Source of the DNA: Bacteriovorax stolpii
GTDB lineage: Bacteria > Bdellovibrionota > Bacteriovoracia > Bacteriovoracales > Bacteriovoracaceae
Assembly (NCBI GenBank): GCA_945890905.1
Contig: CAMDDI010000038.1
Span: 1-17,664, forward strand
Direction: 5' to 3'
DNA: 17,664 nucleotides
In this document: positions 12,837 through 17,664 of the stretch, in pieces
Position numbering within the stretch: position 1 is the stretch's first letter
Layout: each line of letters begins with the position of its first letter
Position numbers and translations under genes: made by a program
The notes under the pieces: model-generated
Told to the model about the DNA's origin: nothing
The model's input: only the letters and a program-made list of their open reading frames with translations
The model's database searches: none

Positions 12837-13277
12837 ATGATTGCAAGCTATGTATTTTATCATTTATCTCCCGAAATCTTAGATCAAATTCTGAATCAAC
12901 TTAAGCCTAACGGCTCTTTGGTAATAATGATGGGAACCAACAACCATCCTCTTAAGTCTCACCCGAAACTCAAACCGGTTTCGAATCATGGCAGCTCAGA
13001 CAAACTCAAGCCCTTCATTGATGACCTCTTAAGATCAAACAAGTTCAAAGTATCAAGGCACGAAGTAGATACAAAACTCAGACTAAATGGGCTGTGGCCC
13101 AATAAAGCTTTTACTCAAGAAGCACAAAAACTTTTAAGTTTTTCATTGAATACAAACTTTGAGGATTTAACGGAAACATCCATTAAAGCCCTAAAAGAAA
13201 TATTTGAGACTGCATTCAATTCAGGTGACGAATCTTTAAAGTCTGTTCACGAAATTATTTGGATCGAGAGGACATGA
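12837..13277 (+). pseudogene. Class I methyltransferase, C-terminal part after in-frame TAA
   Basis: The same frame as the N-terminal part reopens here; the first ATG after the stop is the M of FDLMIASYVFYHL (motif IV region). LKPNGSLVIMMGT (post-motif strand) and a helical cap (about 45-146) that likely covers the substrate pocket follow. No Shine-Dalgarno precedes this ATG, so independent translation is doubtful. The stop TGA at 13275-13277 overlaps the start of the sensor kinase, the tight packing expected of an intact operon member; inactivation therefore looks recent, or the TAA is a sequencing error or strain-specific. TAA ends other genes here (such as the DHp gene), so a recoded stop is unlikely. 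Confidence 0.72.
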
Positions 13278-15400
13278 TGAAAAGTTTCGTTCTTCTAATG
13301 TTTGTCGTATTCTCAAATGCTCTTTTTGCATACACTTGGGAATTTAGAACAGGGGACAATCTTGAAAATTTAAAAGTCCAAGCATGGAAGCCTTATCCTG
13401 CAATCGGTAATCCAATCAAAAGAGAATATGAAGGATATATCGAATACAAATCAAACTACCAGTCCTCTGAGTTAATGAACGGCCACGGTTTGTATCTTGG
13501 GCTCATTGGTGATGCTGATAAAACATATGTAAATGGTATTCAAGTTGGACAGACGGGAAATTTTCCACCTAATTTTTCTTATAACATGGATACGGAAAGA
13601 ACCTACTTCCTTTCCAAAGACCTTATCAAAAAAGGTGCTAACGAAATACGCCTTGTAGTCTATTCAAAGTTCCTTGTTAACAAAGGTTTTAGTCCCAAAA
13701 GCTTCAAGGTTGCACCAATCGCTGAGTTAGATAAGACGAAGTATGTGGATGAGCTTAAAAATAATCTCTCAAAAATAATTATTCCGATCCTATGCTTAGT
13801 CCTAACTGTTGTTTCTTTTCCACTTCTTGCGCCTAAGCATTTATGGAACTCCCAGCTTATGATTTTCCTTATTGGATTATCGAGTTTCGTACTAGGTGTT
13901 TGCAGAGGAAGAAGCGGTTATCACTTCTTAGACATGCTCGACGTTTATAAAACCACTTTAATTTCCAGTGTGCTGACTATTTGGTTGGTAACAGTCTTTA
14001 TGACGAAATCATGTAAGAGCTGGATTCGATTTGTGCCTTCTTTCGTTTCTGCGGCCTTAATTACAACCGTACTTGTGAGTAACACTCTTACAGAGGCAGC
14101 TTCATGGGGACGGGTTTGGTTTCACATCTCCCCTCTGTTTCTGCTATTTGCCCTTTACGGAAATTTGAAAATTTCAGGTCTGAAATCTTTAAGGAGCTTT
14201 GGGCTAATTGTTCTTATAGCAACAAATTTAAATGATAACTTGAATGACTTAAGAGTATTTTCAACGTTATCACTGCTACAAGCAGGCCTAGGATTATTCA
14301 TTTCATGTATGATCATAGACCAATTACTTGGGCTCAAACGGTCTTGGGAAAAGTATTTCATGAAAGAAGCTCAGCTTGAGATTGATGCAGAAGTCGGAAA
14401 ACAAGCCGTTCAGATCGCACATGACCTTAGGTCCCCAATCGAAGCTCTTAAAGATGGCATAAGCCGGATTCCAGGTGTTCACTCAGATGAACATCTAAAC
14501 TTAAATAAAGGCTTGGCCCGTATAAACGAAATTTGCAACTCTCTACTGCGAAATGAACAACCATCCAACACCTTAAACAGCATTACAAATCTTGTTTCTT
14601 ATACTGAAGATGTAATCCAAGAAGTTCAGTCTTTAAACCATTCAAAAGCTACGATTGAGTTAAACTTTTCGAAAGAAGAAATAAGCAAAGATATAAATCT
14701 CCTCTTTGATTCCGCCCGTTTCAAAAGGACTTTAAGTAACTTAATAAATAACTCTCTTGAAGCAACTGGCTTTAAGGGGAAAATCCTCGTTTCCATTCTT
14801 ATCTCTCGAAATCACTTAAAACTCTGTATTGAAGATGATGGCGTAGGAATTTCTTCTCATCCAGATTTTATTTTTCAGAGAGGATTTACCACGAAAATCC
14901 GAGGTAACGGACTTGGACTCAGTAGTGCTAAAGAATTTGTAGAAAGTTTGGGTGGAAAGATTACTGTTGAGAGTTTAACAAGAGGGACAAAAATTATTCT
15001 TTTTATTCCTATTGAAAAGACTTTTGAAAACTACCTTCCTGACTTTCAAGGAGGTCACTCAATCGTGTTAATAGATGATGACCCGTTAGTACGCTTTAAC
15101 TGGAAAAGACAGGGTGAAAAGTATGCCATCACTGTTAATGCATTCAAATCTTTCAATGATTTTCTAGAGAAGAAAAGATTTTACAAGTTAGATACTCCTA
15201 TCTTCATCGATTCGATGCTGGGATCAGAAAAAGGAGAGCTTCTTTCAGAAGAACTCTCAACCGCAGGCTATAAGAACGTGTACATCACGACAGGTCTTCC
15301 CAAAAAGAGCCTAGTTTCTACAAAGTGGATTACTGATGTTGTCGGCAAAAGCTTTGAATCAGCGGTTCTGTCACGATTGACGACTCTAAAAGAGCTGTAG
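13277..15400 (+). CDS. Hybrid 7TM-DISM-type sensor histidine kinase with C-terminal receiver
   Basis: A 707-aa membrane kinase. Start ATG 13277 has GAGAGG 5 nt upstream and begins a signal peptide (MKSFVLLMFVVFSNALFA). A beta-rich extracytoplasmic domain (about 20-150) has GLYLGLIGDADKTYVNG and GANEIRLVVYSK, like the DISMED2/jelly-roll ligand domains of 7TM-DISM receptors. About seven membrane helices follow (165-350). The kinase core has phospho-H382 in AHDLRSPIEAL, N-box NLINNSLEA (N492), G1 DDGVGI (D521) and G2 GNGLGL (543-548). A receiver (about 594-700) has D600-D602, phosphoacceptor D645 and K691, though Ser replaces the usual Pro after the Lys. It likely senses a sugar or cell-wall ligand and phosphorylates the operon's regulator. 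Its first codon overlaps the methyltransferase stop. Confidence 0.9.
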   Translation: MKSFVLLMFVVFSNALFAYTWEFRTGDNLENLKVQAWKPYPAIGNPIKREYEGYIEYKSNYQSSELMNGHGLYLGLIGDADKTYVNGIQVGQTGNFPPNFSYNMDTERTYFLSKDLIKKGANEIRLVVYSKFLVNKGFSPKSFKVAPIAELDKTKYVDELKNNLSKIIIPILCLVLTVVSFPLLAPKHLWNSQLMIFLIGLSSFVLGVCRGRSGYHFLDMLDVYKTTLISSVLTIWLVTVFMTKSCKSWIRFVPSFVSAALITTVLVSNTLTEAASWGRVWFHISPLFLLFALYGNLKISGLKSLRSFGLIVLIATNLNDNLNDLRVFSTLSLLQAGLGLFISCMIIDQLLGLKRSWEKYFMKEAQLEIDAEVGKQAVQIAHDLRSPIEALKDGISRIPGVHSDEHLNLNKGLARINEICNSLLRNEQPSNTLNSITNLVSYTEDVIQEVQSLNHSKATIELNFSKEEISKDINLLFDSARFKRTLSNLINNSLEATGFKGKILVSILISRNHLKLCIEDDGVGISSHPDFIFQRGFTTKIRGNGLGLSSAKEFVESLGGKITVESLTRGTKIILFIPIEKTFENYLPDFQGGHSIVLIDDDPLVRFNWKRQGEKYAITVNAFKSFNDFLEKKRFYKLDTPIFIDSMLGSEKGELLSEELSTAGYKNVYITTGLPKKSLVSTKWITDVVGKSFESAVLSRLTTLKEL

Positions 15401-15416
15401 AAGTAAGACCATTTCT

Positions 15417-15764
15417 TTATTCCTCAAAAAGCGGCGCAAAATCTTTTGGAAGCGGAAGCTTTTTCATTATAGGCACATTTGACCAACCAGTATTTCCTAG
15501 CGGAAGTCTTTTGAACATGTGCCCTGGAATGGTTGCGATCATTCTTATAATCTGTCCCAAAACTTCTTTTCTGTCCTTCTTGACCCAAGAATATTCAAAC
15601 ATCAAAAAATGAACATAGAAGTGATGGAACCACCTGTGCTGAGATAAAATATGGGCCCTTCCTAAATGATAAAGACAGAGATCATGATTATTGTCTGAGC
15701 GCGCATGGGTATAACTAGCAAGCTCTTTAACCAGCAATGTTGCAATCTGTCTTCGATGTTTCAT
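15417..15764 (-). CDS. DUF3703-like protein
   Basis: A 115-aa soluble protein, convergent with the kinase gene with a gap of only 16 nt. The conserved pattern of the DUF3703 family is visible: a helical N-terminus, LGRAHILSQHRWFHHFYVHFLM, KEVLGQIIRM and LPLGNTGWSN with a final LPKDFAPLFEE. The many His residues on the central helix (ILSQHRWFHHFYVH) could bind metal, but no function is established. Start is ATG 15764 with GGAG 10 nt upstream; TTG 15770 is less likely. No partner gene is adjacent, so it appears to be a single-gene unit. Confidence 0.82.
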   Translation of the reverse strand: MKHRRQIATLLVKELASYTHARSDNNHDLCLYHLGRAHILSQHRWFHHFYVHFLMFEYSWVKKDRKEVLGQIIRMIATIPGHMFKRLPLGNTGWSNVPIMKKLPLPKDFAPLFEE

Positions 15765-15933
15765 ATTCAAACACTCCGCATTTTAAGATTAGCACAATAT
15801 AGATCTCCGACATTTTAAATCTGCATTGGACGCAGTTCTCAGAGTATCTCAAGATAGCTTTAGTAGACATAAAAACTCCGCCGAAAAATGATAGTCCGAG
15901 ATTAAACGTTTTTAAAACCATCGGAGGGTTTTT

Positions 15934-16788
15934 ATGCGATTGAAATGTTTCTTGATACTTACCTTTCTCTTTGCCCTGCCTGCACTAGCATCACACCAAA
16001 TCACAACACAGATTCACGAAATAGACCTCGGCACACAGATTGGTGACGAAGTTCTAGTGTTTCTGAAAAGCGGTGATGTTGCAAAGTTAAATCGATGGGA
16101 TCTCCCGCAGATTGAATCACTTCAATCTTTAAAGTCAAACGAGCAATGGCTTACATTCACACTGGATAAAAACAGAATCATCGAAACTGTAAAGCCTGCA
16201 ACTACTCTTGAAACAAATGAATCAAAATCGATGAGTCTCGATGATGCCGATTATACTCCGACGACAGTTGAAAATATAAAAGTTGCCACCAAATATATTG
16301 CCGAAAGCAGACACGTAACGAAAGAAGAAACGCAATGTTTTAATAGAGCGATGGTTTGGTCTTACGAATGGTGGAGAAAACACTCGCTCAGGTCAAAAAA
16401 GGTCTTCGTCTTCTGGCCAAAAGAATATGTCCGAAAATATAGTTTCAAATGGTGGTTTCACGTTTCCCCCTACGTTCATGTAGTGGACGCTGATGGTGTC
16501 GTTAAAGAACGTGTTCTGGATGTGAAATGGCTGAATCGTCCTTACAATTTTCAGGACTGGGCGGACTACCATTCTTCTCACGATGTGAAATGTAAAGTAG
16601 TCGAAAAATATTCTGATTATGCTGACCACCCATTTGATACCGATCGCTGCTATTTCATTCGTGCCAACATGTACACTTGGCAACCTGCGGACCTCGAAAT
16701 GAACGAAGCCTGGAACTATACTAAGAGTGCATTCAATATGGATGAAGTTCGAGCCGCGTATCTAGAAGCGTTTGATATCAAACTTTGA
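15934..16788 (+). CDS. Secreted protein-glutaminase-like deamidase
   Basis: A 284-aa protein with a signal peptide (cleavage near ALA|S at 19/20), a pro-like region (about 20-115) and a catalytic domain with a Cys-His-Asp set: C135 in ETQCFNRAMVWSYEWWRK, H176 in KWWFHVSPYVHVVD and D196 in VKERVLDVKWLNRPYNFQDW. The spacings C-H 41 and H-D 20 equal those I recall for Chryseobacterium protein-glutaminase (156, 197, 217), which deamidates protein glutamines to glutamate. C220 and C239 could form a disulfide. Substrate is unknown; a role in prey, host or competitor modification is speculation. Strong GGAGGG 5 nt before the ATG. A lipoprotein gene follows 17 nt later. Confidence 0.82.
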   Translation: MRLKCFLILTFLFALPALASHQITTQIHEIDLGTQIGDEVLVFLKSGDVAKLNRWDLPQIESLQSLKSNEQWLTFTLDKNRIIETVKPATTLETNESKSMSLDDADYTPTTVENIKVATKYIAESRHVTKEETQCFNRAMVWSYEWWRKHSLRSKKVFVFWPKEYVRKYSFKWWFHVSPYVHVVDADGVVKERVLDVKWLNRPYNFQDWADYHSSHDVKCKVVEKYSDYADHPFDTDRCYFIRANMYTWQPADLEMNEAWNYTKSAFNMDEVRAAYLEAFDIKL

Positions 16789-16805
16789 TTTTAAGGAACA
16801 ACGAT

Positions 16806-17664
16806 ATGAAATATAATAATTATCAATATATACTTCTAACTTCCATCCTTAGTTTCATCACAGCCTGTGGTGGCGACGGAGGATCAAGCAAAACTAATGA
16901 TCGCCTTGTAGATGATGCACAGGCAGAAGCCGAAATGGCCGCAGCTGATGGTTCAAATATTCAAGGTCGCTACATTGCAAAGTTTGTTACGCTCAACTCA
17001 CATGTCGTCGGCACTATTCCTGGTTCAGCTCAATTCAGAAGAGAAGATAACAGCCTTTATGCATATCTAAGACTCTTTGCTGGAAGCCCTTCCATTGCTC
17101 ATTTTCAGAACGTGCATTCCGGAAATAGATGTCCAGACATGAGTGACGATGCCAACGGTGACGGTTATTTAGATTATCAAGAAGCCCTGAAAGTTGTCGG
17201 ACCTATTATTATTCCATTGGACTGGGACATTGGTTCACAGCTCTCAGCTAACAATAGTTGGCCCAAGGCATTTCCAAATGGAAGCTACGAATACCTAAAA
17301 GTAACAAACTTTAACCGTTTCTGGGATGATCTCAAAGGCACTGATAGAAATCCTAACGATAATATCATCAAGCTCGCTCCAGATGAAGGATTAGCCATTA
17401 CGGGTAAAGTAGTTCTTATTCAGGGAATAGATCCAGTTACCAATCTCCCTGAGACGGCCGCTGGTTATGGTCGCTGGAAAAACTATCAGACTTTTCCGAT
17501 CGCATGCGGAGTCTTCAAGCCTATGACCGAACAAACGGGTACTGATTACGAGGAAACAATTCCTGGTCCAGTAGGTCCAGTTGTTGAAGGCCAGGATCAA
17601 CCGGCCCCAGAGGGCTCTGATGAAATTCCTGGAACCGGTACCGTGATCACATCTGGTCCTTCAA
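16806..17664 (+). CDS. EF-hand lipoprotein, 3' end outside window
   Basis: An open frame of 286 codons to the window edge. ATG with AAGGA 9 nt upstream, 17 nt after the glutaminase-like gene, so probably co-transcribed. The signal (about 1-20) ends in lipobox FITA|C with Cys21, then a flexible GGDGGSS linker. GRYIAKFVTLNS, VGTIPGSAQFRR, LYAYLRLFAG and IAHFQNVHSGNRCP form a beta-rich module, with spaced AHF/VH residues faintly recalling CHRD domains. Residues 115-126 (D-A-N-G-D-G-Y-L-D-Y-Q-E) are a complete 12-residue EF-hand calcium loop. After about residue 245 the sequence turns into low-complexity Pro, Gly and Glu. Surface-exposed calcium-binding lipoprotein is a fair description; function unknown. 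Confidence 0.85.
   Translation, partial: MKYNNYQYILLTSILSFITACGGDGGSSKTNDRLVDDAQAEAEMAAADGSNIQGRYIAKFVTLNSHVVGTIPGSAQFRREDNSLYAYLRLFAGSPSIAHFQNVHSGNRCPDMSDDANGDGYLDYQEALKVVGPIIIPLDWDIGSQLSANNSWPKAFPNGSYEYLKVTNFNRFWDDLKGTDRNPNDNIIKLAPDEGLAITGKVVLIQGIDPVTNLPETAAGYGRWKNYQTFPIACGVFKPMTEQTGTDYEETIPGPVGPVVEGQDQPAPEGSDEIPGTGTVITSGPS

Noticed and set aside
15401..15440. Terminator between the convergent kinase and DUF3703-like genes
   Set aside because: No GC-rich stem followed by a T run could be seen in the short gap.
15727..15921. Minus-strand ORF of 64 codons
   Set aside because: Overlaps the DUF3703-like start in another frame; no recognisable domain, and its upstream part overlaps the leader of the glutaminase-like gene.
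1..17664. CRISPR array, tRNA, rRNA, insertion sequence or integrase
   Set aside because: No regularly spaced repeats, cloverleaf-like sequence, transposase or integrase motif was found on either strand.

Overview
The window is AT-rich (by eye about 40% GC), densely packed and Gram-negative in character: outer-membrane lipoproteins, VirB-type secretion genes, AGGAGG-like ribosome binding sites and several TTG starts. The gene styles (a 7TM-DISM-type hybrid kinase, a protein-glutaminase-like secreted enzyme beside an EF-hand lipoprotein, a DUF3703-like protein) would fit a Bdellovibrionota or related delta-group bacterium. That is a guess from composition and gene content, because no rRNA or marker gene is present.

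Region 1 (1-10705, minus strand) is one long operon read right to left: a 42-aa basic protein, an 80-aa sigma70 region-4-like protein, a 43-aa lipoprotein (VirB7-like), a 135-aa unknown, then VirB2, VirB3, VirB4, VirB5, VirB6, VirB8, VirB9, VirB10, VirD4, a glycine-zipper lipoprotein, and a partial replication-relaxation-like protein that runs off the left edge. Neighbours overlap or sit a few bases to about 30 bases apart throughout. It is a conjugation-type type IV secretion system (T4SS). No VirB1 transglycosylase, VirB11 ATPase or recognisable relaxase is seen in the window.

Region 2 (10706-10967) is the divergent control region. It holds two copies of the dyad TGTTCG-N6-CGAACA centred 71 bp apart, further perfect palindromes, a candidate sigma54 -24/-12 promoter facing the T4SS operon, and a candidate sigma70 promoter facing the regulator.

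Region 3 (10968-15400, plus strand) is a four-member overlapping operon: an NtrC-type response regulator (REC, AAA+, Fis HTH), a 68-aa stand-alone histidine-kinase-dimerisation-like (DHp) protein, a class I methyltransferase cut by an in-frame TAA, and a hybrid 7TM sensor kinase ending in a receiver domain. Together they contain every part of a His-Asp-His-Asp phosphorelay whose natural target is the adjacent sigma54 promoter. The central hypothesis is therefore a locally encoded, signal-gated sigma54 switch that turns on the T4SS.

Region 4 (15417-17664) is different: a DUF3703-like gene on the minus strand, then on the plus strand a secreted protein-glutaminase-like enzyme with its Cys-His-Asp triad, and a lipoprotein with an EF-hand loop that runs off the right edge. 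These look like chromosomal or accessory envelope genes rather than part of the transfer module.
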